A DNA stretch of 64,000 nt from Metabacillus idriensis (GCF_009674765.1 NZ_WKKF01000001.1:1-64000); one strand, 5' to 3'; positions 23,847 through 33,589 are shown, counted from the stretch's first letter. The notes: a model not told the origin generated them from the sequence alone. Made by a program: numbers and translations.

Positions 23847-25404
23847 TGATGAAAAGCATGTGCGTGAAGGGCTCATGCTGCTCGCTGACTGGGAAAAGCA
23901 TGGAATTGATACCATTATTGAAGCAGAAGACGGCGAAGAAGCAGCTGCGCTTATCACCGAGCACAGGCCGGAAATTATTTTTACAGATATGAGAATGCCC
24001 AGAAGAGATGGAATAAGTCTGTTAAAATGGCTTCATTCCTCTGATTTTGGCAGCAAAACGATTGTCGTGAGCGGGTATGATGATTTTGATTATATGCGAA
24101 ATGCGATTGCGTATAAAAGCTTTGATTATATTCTTAAGCCGATTGAACCTGATGTTTTAAATGAAACTTTGGAACGGGCCGTTGCAGAATGGAAAGAGCA
24201 GGCCAGGTCAAGATCCTCTCAGGCTGAGGAAAGCCTTGTCATGAACGAAGTGAAGCCGCTCTATTGGGACCGGCTGTTGTCAGGTCTCTGTGCAAAAAAA
24301 GAAAGAGCCGAATCAGCGGAAAAGAAAATTGAAAAAGAATTTGGCATTTCCATGTCGCTTGCGGAAAAAACGGTTGCCATTCTTCCTTTAAAATCAATTG
24401 TCATGAAATCATTCCGAGGTGATTATGAGCTTGCCTATTCGACCCTGACGAACATCTGCAACGAATTAGTAAGAAAGCAGAATGACGGTGTTTGTTTTCG
24501 GAACATCAACAAGGAAGAAGAGCTTGTTCTTCTTTTTTGGAAGAATAAGAATGTGATGTACCTCGCAGAGGAGATCAGCTCATTCATCTATCAATCTCAT
24601 AAAATTAATTGTATTCTTGCACTCGGAAAGAAATCGAATGACTTAAGCGAGGCTTACACATCTGCTGAGCAAGTATATATAAAACATCATTTATTGAGTC
24701 AGAAAAGGATTGTGACGGGTAAAGAGACTGATATAAAGCCGCTATTGCATCTGTTTGATTACTCAAACGAACTGAAGTGGTCGATTAAATCTGGAAGTAT
24801 GGCACAGGCAGAAAAACAGCTGGAGCAGATTTTCATTAAGCTGGTTAATGAACATACACTTTCATTAGAGCAGATTGAACTCTGGGAAAATCAATTTGAT
24901 TTGCTGAGAAACAACTGGATGAAAGAATATGAGGTTCATCACCATCCTGTTTTTTATCAGGGCACGGATTATTGGAAGGAAGACGGTTCTTTTTCTTTTG
25001 AAAAATTTAAGGAAGAAAAGAAAAAGGAATTCAGCGAGCTTATTAAGCTTCTTTCCAATGTGAAGTATCAGAAAGAAAAAAATAACATGCAGCAAATTGA
25101 AGAATACCTGCAGCAGCATTATCAGGAGGATATCAATCTCCAGGATATTGCCGACCGGTTTTTTCTGAGCCGCGAATACATTTCGAGGAAATTTAAACAG
25201 GATTATCATGCAACACTTACGGATTACCTGACAAATATCCGCATGGAGAAAGCTAAAAATCTGCTTGAGAATCCATATTTGAAAATATATGAAGTGGCCT
25301 ATGGGGTAGGCTATCAAAATGAAAAGTACTTCAGTAAGGTATTTAAAAAACATATTGGTCTTACACCAAATGAATACCGGCATTCCCTGACTTCTAAATC
25401 GTAA
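23827..25404 (+). CDS. response regulator, YesN family (AraC output)
   Basis: 525 residues. REC domain with DD at 7-8, phosphorylation site D54 (IIFTDMRMP) and K near 105 (YILKPIEP). A long middle region is followed by a C-terminal double HTH of AraC type (about 425-522, INLQDIADRFFLSREYISRK and VAYGVGYQNEKYFSKVFKKH). ATG 23827 after GGAAGGTGAGAGA is preferred over GTG 23818. Cognate partner of the kinase, likely activating the importer operon at 18499. Confidence 0.9.
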   Translation: MKAIIIDDEKHVREGLMLLADWEKHGIDTIIEAEDGEEAAALITEHRPEIIFTDMRMPRRDGISLLKWLHSSDFGSKTIVVSGYDDFDYMRNAIAYKSFDYILKPIEPDVLNETLERAVAEWKEQARSRSSQAEESLVMNEVKPLYWDRLLSGLCAKKERAESAEKKIEKEFGISMSLAEKTVAILPLKSIVMKSFRGDYELAYSTLTNICNELVRKQNDGVCFRNINKEEELVLLFWKNKNVMYLAEEISSFIYQSHKINCILALGKKSNDLSEAYTSAEQVYIKHHLLSQKRIVTGKETDIKPLLHLFDYSNELKWSIKSGSMAQAEKQLEQIFIKLVNEHTLSLEQIELWENQFDLLRNNWMKEYEVHHHPVFYQGTDYWKEDGSFSFEKFKEEKKKEFSELIKLLSNVKYQKEKNNMQQIEEYLQQHYQEDINLQDIADRFFLSREYISRKFKQDYHATLTDYLTNIRMEKAKNLLENPYLKIYEVAYGVGYQNEKYFSKVFKKHIGLTPNEYRHSLTSKS

Positions 25405-25413
25405 TAGACGATG

Positions 25414-25442
25414 GAGAAAAAACAGGATTCCTGTTTTTTCTT
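25414..25442 (+). terminator. Rho-independent terminator
   Basis: GAAAAAACAGG/CCTGTTTTTTC with a 3-nt loop, ending the two-component operon. Confidence 0.75.
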
Positions 25443-25520
25443 TATCCTTATTTCGACAAAATGTGATATTTCCGGTTGAAGAAGGGTTCATTTTTTGCTA
25501 TAATATTTTTATTACCTCTT

Positions 25521-25594
25521 GCGGGTGTAGTTTAATGGTAAAACTCTAGCCTTCCAAGCTAATGTCGTGGGTTCGATTCCCATCACCCGCTCCA
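25521..25594 (+). tRNA. tRNA-Gly (TCC)
   Basis: Acceptor GCGGGTG/CACCCGC, anticodon loop CTTCCAA, T-arm GGGTTCGATTCCC, encoded CCA. Isolated tRNA; as I recall, B. subtilis also has a single tRNA-Gly shortly before yhbA (queG). Confidence 0.95.
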
Positions 25595-25659
25595 ATACAT
25601 ATACAACGCAGTGTTTCGTTTTTTGACAAACGGGGCATTGCGTTTTTTCATTTTAAAAA

Positions 25660-25693
25660 GAAAAAATCCCTCCCTGAAAACAGAGAGGAAATG
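25660..25693 (-). terminator. terminator of the B3/4 gene (minus)
   Basis: On the minus strand CCTCTCTG/CAGGGAGG is followed by ATTTTTTC. Confidence 0.6.
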
Positions 25694-25707
25694 CTGTGTC
25701 CGATGAA

Positions 25708-26373
25708 TTACTTTACTAACCTGTGCTTTCCATCCCCGCCATGAATCTGAATGAACATTTTCGTTAATGATGATAACATTTCCTCTGCATTTTCATCATC
25801 CATACTTGGCTGGAGATAGATCAAGTGAAGCGCGTTTGTCGTTTCTTCAGTAACAGCGGTCCGCTTTGAATCCACATAAGGGCTTCCAAAGGGACCAGTA
25901 TCATCTGATGAAAGCAGTTTTCCATTCATGGATACATCCCGTCCGTTAATGGCCATATAAACATCCGCTTCTTTTCCAACCCTGATTTCAATATTTCCTG
26001 ACAATTTATCTGCATCGTAAATCCCGAATGGAATTTGGTGCTGCAGGGAGAAAAAGTTATTTAAATCGACTGCTGAATGGATAGGTTCAAGGTACTGCTG
26101 CTTTTGAATTCTGCGGTACAGCGCTTCGCTTGAAGGTCGATACCGCCCAGGATCTGTGCCAAGCGTTTTAAAAATGCTCCGCCATTCTCCAATCGGTTTT
26201 AGATCCTGTACTTTTTTGTTTTCCATTTCAAAGAAGATTGATTCCTGGAAGAGCCGCATTCTTCCTTTAAGCATTTGCGGGGATTCCGATACACTTATTG
26301 ATGTATACTTAATAACGCCCAATTTGAAATCAGGGAAATGCTGTTTGATTTCAGGGTTTATGGAAATTTCCAT
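25708..26373 (-). CDS. B3/4 domain protein (PheRS-editing-like)
   Basis: About 221 residues resembling the B3/4 editing domain of phenylalanyl-tRNA synthetase beta subunit, as free-standing protein (RSIFKTLGTDPGRYRPSSEA, then LYRRIQKQQYLEPIHSAVD and DDTGPFGSPYVDSKRTAVTE). Such proteins may hydrolyse mischarged tRNA, which is unproven here. ATG 26373 lies 8 nt after GGAGG; ATG 26376 and GTG 26388 are alternatives. Divergent from queG. Confidence 0.75.
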   Translation of the reverse strand: MEISINPEIKQHFPDFKLGVIKYTSISVSESPQMLKGRMRLFQESIFFEMENKKVQDLKPIGEWRSIFKTLGTDPGRYRPSSEALYRRIQKQQYLEPIHSAVDLNNFFSLQHQIPFGIYDADKLSGNIEIRVGKEADVYMAINGRDVSMNGKLLSSDDTGPFGSPYVDSKRTAVTEETTNALHLIYLQPSMDDENAEEMLSSLTKMFIQIHGGDGKHRLVK

Positions 26374-26460
26374 CATTTTATCCTCCACTTTTTTATGAAC
26401 TTATTTTACCATATAAGATAATGTCTTTTCGAAAATATGAACCGAAGGGAGGTGCAGGAC

Positions 26461-27594
26461 ATGAATTATGAAAAACTTAAGCAGGATATTCTTTCATTCA
26501 GCAAGAGCATCGGCATTGATAAAATCGGATTTGCACAGGCATCTGTTTTCGATGAACTGAAGCAGCGGCTGATTGTTCACGAACAAAATGGATATCAGTC
26601 TGGTTTTGAAGAGCCTGATCTTGAAAAGCGGACAAATCCAGATGTCCTCCTGCCGGGGGCAAAATCGATTATCTCTATTGCGCTTGCTTATCCATCCAAG
26701 CTGAAGGATGCACCCAGAAGCACGAAGGAAGATAGAAGAGGTATCTTTTGCAGAGCTTCCTGGGGACAGGACTATCACCATGTGTTAAGAGATCGTCTGA
26801 ATAAGCTCGAGGTATATATACGGGAGCGGGTTCCGAATGCTGAGTTTAAATCAATGGTTGATACAGGCGAATTGTCAGACCGGGCTGTGGCAGAAAGAGC
26901 GGGCATTGGCTGGAGCGGGAAAAACTGTGCGATCATCACTCCGGAATTTGGATCGTATGTATACTTGGGCGAAATCGTTACAAATATTCCATTTTCACCG
27001 GATACACCAATGGAAGACCGTTGCGGCAGCTGCAATATCTGTGTGGATGCGTGTCCAACAGGAGCACTTGTACAGGGCGGCCAGCTTGATTCAAATAAAT
27101 GCATCGCCTTTTTAACACAGACGAAAGGCTTTTTAGCGGATAAATACAGAAAGAAGCTAGGCAACCGTTTATATGGCTGTGATACGTGCCAAACCGTTTG
27201 CCCCGAAAACAAAGGCAAGGATTTTCATCTACATGCAGAAATGGAGCCGGATCCAGAGATTGCAAAGCCAAAGCTTAAGCCCCTGCTTACCATGAGCAAC
27301 AGAGAGTTTAAAGAAAAGTTTGGACATGTATCTGGGTCATGGAGAGGGAAAAAACCGATTCAGAGAAATGCGATTATTGCGCTCGCTCACTTTAAAGATC
27401 AAACCGCTATCCCTGAACTAATTCAGCTGATGCATAAAGATCCGCGTCCGGTTATTCGCGGAACTGCGGCTTGGGCAATTGGCTCAATTGGTGAGAAAGA
27501 AAGTTTGAACGACTTGCAAAAAGCCCTTCAGCTTGAAGAAGACGAAGAAGTCCGGAATGAAATCGAAAAAGGAATATCGCTAATAGAAGCGTAA
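26461..27594 (+). CDS. queG: epoxyqueuosine reductase
   Basis: 377 residues. Catalyses the last step of queuosine synthesis in tRNA, reducing epoxyqueuosine with a cobalamin cofactor and two 4Fe-4S clusters. Seen are RCGSCNICVDACPTGAL and CDTCQTVCPENKG cluster motifs, the N-terminal reductase fold (GIGWSGKNCAIITPEFGSY) and C-terminal HEAT-like repeats (about 300-377, IIALAHFKDQTAIPELIQLM). ATG 26461 follows GGGAGGTGCAGGAC. It is called yhbA in older B. subtilis maps; the following yhbB and trmL match that order. Confidence 0.93.
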   Translation: MNYEKLKQDILSFSKSIGIDKIGFAQASVFDELKQRLIVHEQNGYQSGFEEPDLEKRTNPDVLLPGAKSIISIALAYPSKLKDAPRSTKEDRRGIFCRASWGQDYHHVLRDRLNKLEVYIRERVPNAEFKSMVDTGELSDRAVAERAGIGWSGKNCAIITPEFGSYVYLGEIVTNIPFSPDTPMEDRCGSCNICVDACPTGALVQGGQLDSNKCIAFLTQTKGFLADKYRKKLGNRLYGCDTCQTVCPENKGKDFHLHAEMEPDPEIAKPKLKPLLTMSNREFKEKFGHVSGSWRGKKPIQRNAIIALAHFKDQTAIPELIQLMHKDPRPVIRGTAAWAIGSIGEKESLNDLQKALQLEEDEEVRNEIEKGISLIEA

Positions 27595-27659
27595 GTTTCA
27601 TACTTGCCAATCTCTTTTCATATGGTCTTACTAACGACAAATATGGCGGTGAGGCATGG

Positions 27660-28550
27660 ATGAAAAATAATCTTTCAGCTGCAATAAAGGCGAAGTTAGA
27701 GCTTCTTATCAATAATCGGCGTGCTAAAGAGCTTGATATAATAGAAGACAGCAAAGCGATGCTGCGGAAAAAAAAGATTCTGGAAGACCGGGATGTCGAG
27801 ATTTTAAAAGGAAATGCCTCTGTTCAATTGCTTGCGCTTGAGAACGTATCTGAACGTGAGCAGCATGTTCTCTACCGGTGCCACTATAAATATTTTCATA
27901 AAGATAAGGAGTCCTTTTATCTCGAAGAAAAAACGGAAAACCGCATGGCTGTGTTTCAAAATAATACAATCATAAGGGACTATAAGGTCGAGCATGAGTA
28001 TGATGAACCTTTTGCAGAAAGCGACGATACTCCTAATGAAAGAGTATCTTTCTTTTATGACAGGCTCGCTGCCGTTCAATATGCTGAGAGATGGTGGAAC
28101 ACCAACAATCCTAAGTTTAAAAACTTCGATGTAAACTGCACGAACTATGTTTCCCAGTGTCTTCATGCAGGCGGCGCTCCAATGAGAGGATACCCGGGGC
28201 GATCAAACGGATGGTGGATGCAGAACAATATATGGAGTTACAGCTGGACGGTTGCCCATTCCCTCACCCTGCATCTCGGAAATTCAAAAACTGGCTTGAG
28301 GGCGACAGCTGTCCGTGCACCTGAAGCGTTAATGCCGGGGGATGTCATCTGCTATGATTTTCAAGGGGACGGCAGGTTTGATCATACAACGATTGTTGTA
28401 GCTAAGGATCAGGCGAACATGCCTCTTGTGAATGCAAATACGTACAACAGCCGAATGCGTTATTGGGATTATGAAGACTCGACAGCTTACACGCCGAACA
28501 TTAAGTATAGATTTTTTCATATCGATGATGATTCAGGTTCTAAAAAATAA
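27660..28550 (+). CDS. yhbB: amidase-domain protein, YhbB-like
   Basis: 296 residues. The C-terminal half is the putative Amidase_6 domain: YAERWWNTNNPKFKNFDVNC (catalytic-type C in DVNCTNYVSQCL), GWWMQNNIWSYSWTVAHSLT, GDVICYDFQGDGRFDHTTIV (DHTTIV histidine) and VNANTYNSR, a CHAP/NlpC-like Cys-His arrangement. There is no signal peptide. Lies between queG and trmL as in B. subtilis. Probably acts on peptidoglycan-type amide bonds in sporulating cells; this is inference. Confidence 0.8.
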   Translation: MKNNLSAAIKAKLELLINNRRAKELDIIEDSKAMLRKKKILEDRDVEILKGNASVQLLALENVSEREQHVLYRCHYKYFHKDKESFYLEEKTENRMAVFQNNTIIRDYKVEHEYDEPFAESDDTPNERVSFFYDRLAAVQYAERWWNTNNPKFKNFDVNCTNYVSQCLHAGGAPMRGYPGRSNGWWMQNNIWSYSWTVAHSLTLHLGNSKTGLRATAVRAPEALMPGDVICYDFQGDGRFDHTTIVVAKDQANMPLVNANTYNSRMRYWDYEDSTAYTPNIKYRFFHIDDDSGSKK

Positions 28551-28594
28551 TAAGTGGTATAATACGGGTAACAGATTTAGATGAGGTGAAGAAA

Positions 28595-29080
28595 GTGGCA
28601 TTACATGTCGTACTCTATCAGCCGGAAATTCCGGCAAACACAGGAAATATTGCGCGGACTTGCGCTGCAACCAACACCACGCTGCACTTAATCCGTCCTC
28701 TTGGATTCAGAACGGATGACAAAATGCTGAAGCGTGCAGGGCTTGATTATTGGGAATTTGTAAATGTTGTTTATCACGATTCCTTAGATGAGCTTTTTGA
28801 AGCCTATCCGCAAGGGGAATTCTACTATATAACGAAATTCGGAGAAAAACCGCATACAACATTTGATTACAGCAATCATGAGGAAGATACCTTCTTTGTT
28901 TTCGGGAAAGAAACGACAGGACTTCCGAAAGAATTAATTGCTGAAAATCTGGAAAGATGTCTCCGTTTGCCGATGACAGGAAATGTGAGATCCCTCAATT
29001 TATCGAACACAGCTGCGATTTTAATCTACGAAGCATTAAGACAGCAGAACTATCCCGGATTACTCAAAAAAACGACCTGA
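28595..29080 (+). CDS. trmL: tRNA (cytidine/uridine-34 2'-O) methyltransferase
   Basis: 161 residues, a SPOUT family methyltransferase that modifies the wobble base of tRNA-Leu. Motifs are YQPEIPANTGNIARTCAATN, FFVFGKETTGLP and LRLPMTGNVRSLNLSNTAAI, which form the knotted SAM-binding site. GTG 28595 follows GATGAGGTGAAGAAA and gives the usual VALHVVLYQPEIP N-terminus (older name cspR). An upstream in-frame start at 28586 is less likely. Confidence 0.95.
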   Translation: MALHVVLYQPEIPANTGNIARTCAATNTTLHLIRPLGFRTDDKMLKRAGLDYWEFVNVVYHDSLDELFEAYPQGEFYYITKFGEKPHTTFDYSNHEEDTFFVFGKETTGLPKELIAENLERCLRLPMTGNVRSLNLSNTAAILIYEALRQQNYPGLLKKTT

Positions 29081-29106
29081 GAATTGCTTCTCAGGCCGTT
29101 TTTTTT
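29070..29106 (+). terminator. Rho-independent terminator
   Basis: ACGACCTGAGA/TTCTCAGGCCGT stem followed by eight T, overlapping the trmL stop. Confidence 0.85.
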
Positions 29107-29110
29107 ATGT

Positions 29111-29203
29111 TTATTTTTTCACGCCCGGCTTATCGTTGTACCCAGCAGTGAATATCGAAACTAGAAAAGTGATGCATACCCCTAAGATTAATGCCAATTT
29201 CAT
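29111..29203 (-). CDS. 30-residue membrane micropeptide
   Basis: ATG 29203 follows a strong site TAAGGGAGGAATCAGCACG. Product: one hydrophobic helix (MKLALILGVCITFLVSIFTA) and a ten-residue hydrophilic tail (GYNDKPGVKK). Such peptides of under 40 residues are common in Bacillus but usually not annotated. The minus-strand direction is opposite to trmL. Confidence 0.55.
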   Translation of the reverse strand: MKLALILGVCITFLVSIFTAGYNDKPGVKK

Positions 29204-29523
29204 CGTGCTGATTCCTCCCTTATATGTAAATGATGACCCTTACATAGCTAGTCCTATTATATCTTATCCCTAATATCATGTGAATAAAAATGGGAACATT
29301 TCCTGAATTATCTTTTTTGTTTGATCTATAAAAGGTTGTAAAGCGTTCTTTACTAACCGGAAGGCCATTTTGCTGCCTAGTCCTTTTTGCAGCAGCAAGC
29401 CCAGTAGGTTTATTGGATTTTGCAAATTTTGATTTAACCCGTTCTATTTAATAAGAGCGAGAAATCAGATTTTCAATCGCAAAGATTGATTTTCTCTTCT
29501 AGAACTAGTGATTCCGCTTTTCA
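29204..29523. other. gene-free region
   Basis: No gene seen. It probably contains the promoter of the micropeptide (near 29225-29280) and ends in the tandem repeat. Sequence around 29480-29523 (CGCTTTTCACATTGTCCAGC) merges with the repeat family. Confidence 0.4.
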
Positions 29524-29767
29524 CATTGTCCAGCTCCACCTCCTAGCCCCTCGGCCAGAACGGATTCGTCAGTAAAGGCAAAAAGCGCCTTTTCTGCCAA
29601 ATCCTTATCTGTCTGTCGGGTCTGAACAGTCGGTTCCGCATTTCTCATTGTCCAGCTCCACCTCCTAGCCCCTCGGCCAGAACGGATTCGGCAGTAAAGG
29701 CAAAAAGCGCCTTTTCTGCCAAATCCTTATCTGTCTGTCAGGTCTGAACAGTCGGTTCCGCATTTCT
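29524..29767 (+). repeat. 122-nt tandem repeat, two near-identical copies
   Basis: Units 29524-29645 and 29646-29767 differ at two positions that I can see. Each begins CATTGTCCAGCTCCACCTCC and ends GGTTCCGCATTTCT. A diverged member of the same family lies at 55967-56086 and a stub near 62280. The units contain short inverted segments (AAAGGCAAAAAGCGCCTTTT) and could fold in RNA. Resembles dispersed intergenic repeats of Bacillus species. Confidence 0.85.
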
Positions 29768-29851
29768 AAATTAAACAAGAATGTTAAAGGACATCCTTGC
29801 ATAAAGTGTATTAATCGCGCTCAAGTATCACCAATGATGGAGGAGGTCCTT

Positions 29852-31747
29852 ATGGATATCTTAAAAAAAATTGAAAAGTACAGAGAAGATGAACAGCGAC
29901 TGAAGTGGGAAGGAACCTTCGTTGAGTATTTAGAGATGTTAAAAGAGAAACCATGGGTTGCACAATCGGCTCACTCACGAGTTTACAATATGATCAAAGA
30001 TGCCGGTATAGAGGAAGAAAATGGATCAAAGCGCTACAAATTCTTTGATCATAAGCTGTTTGGACTTGAAGAATCACTGGAACGACTTGTAGAGGAGTAC
30101 TTCCACCCGGCAGCTAAGCGGCTTGATGTCCGGAAACGGATTTTGCTGCTTATGGGCCCTGTCAGCGGGGGTAAATCAACGCTTGTGACTATGCTGAAAA
30201 GGGGTCTTGAAACATATTCTCTGACGGATCGCGGTGCAGTATATGCGATTAAAGGCTGCCCGATGCATGAGGATCCTTTGCATTTAATTCCCCATCATCT
30301 AAGAGAAGATTTCTTTCAGGAATATGGTATTCGCATTGAGGGGAATCTTTCGCCTCTAAACCTGATGAGACTTGAGCAGGAGTACGGAGGCAGAATAGAA
30401 GATATGTTAATTGAGCGGATCTTTTTCTCAGAAGATAAACGGACCGGCATCGGAACGTTCAGCCCGTCAGATCCGAAATCACAGGATATTGCAGACTTAA
30501 CAGGAAGCATTGATTTTTCAACGATCGCAGAGTTTGGTTCAGAGTCGGATCCAAGGGCCTATCGTTTTGACGGAGAGCTGAATAAGGCAAATCGCGGAAT
30601 GATGGAGTTTCAGGAAATGCTGAAATGTGATGAAAAATTCTTATGGCACTTATTATCGCTCACCCAGGAAGGCAATTTTAAAGCAGGCAGATTCGCATTA
30701 ATTTCAGCGGATGAACTGATTGTTGCCCATACGAATGAAACGGAGTATCGTTCGTTTATTTCGAATAAGAAAAATGAAGCCTTGCATTCCAGAATTATCG
30801 TTATGCCTGTTCCATATAATTTAAGAGTTTCTGAGGAAGAAAGAATTTATGAGAAGATGATCAGTGAGAGTGATGTAGCAAATGTTCATATTGCCCCTCA
30901 CACGATGCGGGTTGCAGCCATGTTTACTATTTTGACCAGATTAAAAGATCCTAAGCGCGGAGACATTGACCTCGTCAAAAAGATGCGTCTGTATGATGGT
31001 GAAAATGTTGAAGGCTACAATAACGTCGATGTAGAAGAGCTGCAAAAGGAGCATGTGGATGAGGGAATGAGCGGGATTGATCCGAGATATGTCATCAACC
31101 GGATTTCTTCGACCATCATCAGAAAAGAAATTCCTTCTATTAATGCCCTGGATGTCCTCAGATCTTTAAAAGAAGGATTGGATCAGCACGCATCCATCTC
31201 AAATGAAGACCGCGAGCGCTACTTGAACTTTATCTCCGTTGCGAGAAAAGAATACGATGATCTTGCGAAAAAAGAAGTACAAAAGGCATTCGTATACTCA
31301 TACGAGGAGTCTGCCAAAACGCTTATGGATAACTACCTGGATAATGTGGAAGCTTACTGCAATAAGAACAAGATCCGCGATCCGCTGACTGGGGAAGAAA
31401 TGAATCCGGACGACAAATTGATGCGCTCCATTGAAGAGCAAATTGGAATCTCTGAAAATGCGAAAAAAGCGTTCAGGGAAGAAATTCTTATCCGAATCTC
31501 TGCATATGCCCGTAAAGGAAAACGATTTGATTACAACTCTCATGAGCGTCTTCGCGAAGCCATTCAGAAAAAACTCTTCGCTGATCTGAAGGATGTAGTG
31601 AAAATTACAACATCCTCGAAAACACCTGATGAGCTGCAGCTGAAGAAAATCAATGAGGTTGTAAAAAGACTCATTGATGAGCACGGATATAACTCAACAT
31701 CTGCAAATGACCTGCTGCGTTACGTGGGCAGTCTGTTAAATCGGTAA
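29852..31747 (+). CDS. prkA: serine protein kinase PrkA (AAA+ core)
   Basis: 631 residues, the usual length. N-terminal AAA+ core with Walker A LLMGPVSGGKSTLVTMLKRG (about 104-123) and a C-terminal helical kinase-like domain. The sensor-type motif ISADELIVAHTNETEY and the C-terminal ADLKDVVKITTSSK are as in PrkA/YeaG proteins. In B. subtilis it is expressed during sporulation and affects late mother-cell genes. ATG 29852 follows GGAGGAGGTCCTT; ATG 29834 is less likely. It pairs functionally with yhbH further on. Confidence 0.95.
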   Translation: MDILKKIEKYREDEQRLKWEGTFVEYLEMLKEKPWVAQSAHSRVYNMIKDAGIEEENGSKRYKFFDHKLFGLEESLERLVEEYFHPAAKRLDVRKRILLLMGPVSGGKSTLVTMLKRGLETYSLTDRGAVYAIKGCPMHEDPLHLIPHHLREDFFQEYGIRIEGNLSPLNLMRLEQEYGGRIEDMLIERIFFSEDKRTGIGTFSPSDPKSQDIADLTGSIDFSTIAEFGSESDPRAYRFDGELNKANRGMMEFQEMLKCDEKFLWHLLSLTQEGNFKAGRFALISADELIVAHTNETEYRSFISNKKNEALHSRIIVMPVPYNLRVSEEERIYEKMISESDVANVHIAPHTMRVAAMFTILTRLKDPKRGDIDLVKKMRLYDGENVEGYNNVDVEELQKEHVDEGMSGIDPRYVINRISSTIIRKEIPSINALDVLRSLKEGLDQHASISNEDRERYLNFISVARKEYDDLAKKEVQKAFVYSYEESAKTLMDNYLDNVEAYCNKNKIRDPLTGEEMNPDDKLMRSIEEQIGISENAKKAFREEILIRISAYARKGKRFDYNSHERLREAIQKKLFADLKDVVKITTSSKTPDELQLKKINEVVKRLIDEHGYNSTSANDLLRYVGSLLNR

Positions 31748-31751
31748 ACGA

Positions 31752-31780
31752 AAGCCGGGTGATTGTGCCCGGCTTTTTGA
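31752..31780 (+). terminator. Rho-independent terminator
   Basis: AAAGCCGGG/CCCGGCTTT stem with 7-nt loop and T-run. Confidence 0.85.
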
Positions 31781-31904
31781 CGCGGAAATGTGGAGGCTGA
31801 ATCAACAAAGGCTGTGTCCCCATCTTAATGCAGAGTCCAGCCTGCACAAGGTTTCAATTTGGATAATATCGGGAAAAGTAAAAATAAGACTGGAGGTGCT
31901 TGCC

Positions 31905-32066
31905 ATGACAAAAAGAAATGAAACAGAAACAGAAAATGGCTCAATGGTGCGCAATATGAAGGATTTAGTAGAGCATTCGAAGATCATGGAGCATATGAAA
32001 ACCAATCAGGAAGTGAAAAAAAGCGGCAAAAAACCTGATCCTGCTCAGCATGAAGATAAAAAATAA
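31905..32066 (+). CDS. hypothetical 53-residue protein
   Basis: ATG 31905 follows GGAGGTGCTTGCC. Highly charged, hydrophilic product (MTKRNETETENGSMVRNMKD at the start; the tail is KKPDPAQHEDKK) without motifs. It lies alone between two terminators in the prkA-yhbH interval, so it may be a small sporulation protein; that is only suggested by position. Confidence 0.6.
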   Translation: MTKRNETETENGSMVRNMKDLVEHSKIMEHMKTNQEVKKSGKKPDPAQHEDKK

Positions 32067-32098
32067 AACTCTCTGATATGCTGTCAGAGAGTTTTTTT
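32067..32098 (+). terminator. Rho-independent terminator
   Basis: AACTCTCTGA/TCAGAGAGTT stem and seven T. Confidence 0.85.
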
Positions 32099-32416
32099 CT
32101 GTCCTTTTTGAAACCAAGACAATGCTTGATTAAATGAGAATGCATATGTATGAAAACGGCTTCCTTCATCTGTGCAAGATGAAAGCTCTTTGTTGAATAA
32201 ACCTGTATGTACGTTAAATAATTATGCACAATGAAACTTGTCTATTTTTTATGAGGACCAGCCTAATTTTCTAAATTATTTGTCAATTATCTCTTTTTTC
32301 AGCATAGGATAGAGTAATCTAAACAAAACCGAATCTAGACCCAAAGCTATTTTATGTATATAGGTGCAGTTTGGTGAATCTATTCCAAAATTATTTTTGG
32401 AGGGGGAGAAAATAAG
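32099..32416. other. gene-free region before yhbH
   Basis: No gene seen. AT-rich; should hold the yhbH promoter. A sporulation-type -10 such as GCATAGGATA (near 32300) is suggestive but not convincing. Confidence 0.35.
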
Positions 32417-33589
32417 ATGATAGAAGGAAATGGGCGCAACTTTGTCATTTCGAATGAAGATTGGTCCCTCCATCGCAAAGGCCACGACGATCAAAAACGT
32501 CACCAGGAGAAGGTTCAGGAAGCTATCAAAAGCAATTTGCCAGATTTAATTACAGAAGAAAATATTGTGATGTCAAACGGTAAAGATGTTGTTAAGATTC
32601 CGATCAGGTCACTGGATGAATATAAAATCAGATACAATTATGATAAAAATAAACATGTTGGTCAGGGAGATGGAGACAGCAAAGTCGGCGATGTTGTAGC
32701 AAGAGATGGTTCTCAGTCAAATGCAAATGGTCCCGGAAAAGGGCAGGGCGCAGGCGATCAGGCGGGCGAGGATTATTACGAAGCAGAGGTTTCGCTGATG
32801 GAGCTTGAGGAAGCGCTGTTCAAAGAGCTTGAGCTGCCAAACCTTAAGAGAAAAGAGCTGGACCAGATTGTTGTAGAAAATATTGAATTCAATGATATTA
32901 GAAAAACAGGTTTGATGGGAAATATTGATAAAAAACGAACGATGCTTTCTGCCTATAAGCGCAATGCGATATCAGGGGCACCGAAGTTTCATCCGATCTA
33001 TCCTGAGGATTTAAAATTTAAAACATGGAATGAAGTGGTGAAGCCTGAATCACGCGCAGTTGTTTTAGCGATGATGGATACAAGCGGATCCATGGGTATT
33101 TGGGAGAAGTATATGGCTAGAAGCTTTTTCTTTTGGATGACAAGATTTTTGCGCTCCAAGTATGAAAAAGTTGAAATTGAGTTCATTGCCCACCATACAG
33201 AAGCAAAAGTCGTCTCGGAAGAAGATTTCTTTTCAAAAGGGGAAAGCGGAGGAACGATCTGTTCATCTGCCTACCGGAAAGCACTGGAAATCATTGAAGA
33301 AAAGTACCACCCGAGCCGCTATAATATTTATCCTTTCCATTTTTCAGATGGTGATAATTTAACATCTGACAACGCCCGCTGCGTGAAGCTTGTGGGAGAA
33401 CTGATGAAGGTTTCCAACATGTTTGGATACGGGGAAGTTAATCAGTACAACCGCCATTCTACTCTAATGTCCGCTTATAAGAATATCTCTGATGAAAGAT
33501 TCCGCCATTATATCCTCAAGCAAAAAGTCGATGTGTTTCACGCGATGAAAGGATTTTTCCGGAAAGATGAAGAGCAGATGTATGCATAG
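32417..33589 (+). CDS. yhbH: sporulation protein YhbH (DUF444)
   Basis: 390 residues, DUF444 family. A von Willebrand factor A-like fold is seen with the MIDAS-type MMDTSGSMG (about residues 217-225), FHFSDGDNL, and [20 protein letters not shown]. The N-terminus has a Gly-rich disordered segment (about 88-115). ATG 32417 follows GGAGGGGGAGAAAATAAG. It is regularly linked to prkA and required for normal sporulation in B. subtilis. Confidence 0.93.
   Translation: MIEGNGRNFVISNEDWSLHRKGHDDQKRHQEKVQEAIKSNLPDLITEENIVMSNGKDVVKIPIRSLDEYKIRYNYDKNKHVGQGDGDSKVGDVVARDGSQSNANGPGKGQGAGDQAGEDYYEAEVSLMELEEALFKELELPNLKRKELDQIVVENIEFNDIRKTGLMGNIDKKRTMLSAYKRNAISGAPKFHPIYPEDLKFKTWNEVVKPESRAVVLAMMDTSGSMGIWEKYMARSFFFWMTRFLRSKYEKVEIEFIAHHTEAKVVSEEDFFSKGESGGTICSSAYRKALEIIEEKYHPSRYNIYPFHFSDGDNLTSDNARCVKLVGELMKVSNMFGYGEVNQYNRHSTLMSAYKNISDERFRHYILKQKVDVFHAMKGFFRKDEEQMYA

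Noticed and set aside
23295-25491. Long minus-strand frames (up to 220 codons) opposite the YesM/YesN-like genes
   Set aside because: Shadows of the real genes: wrong codon pattern, no starts with ribosome sites, no family resemblance.
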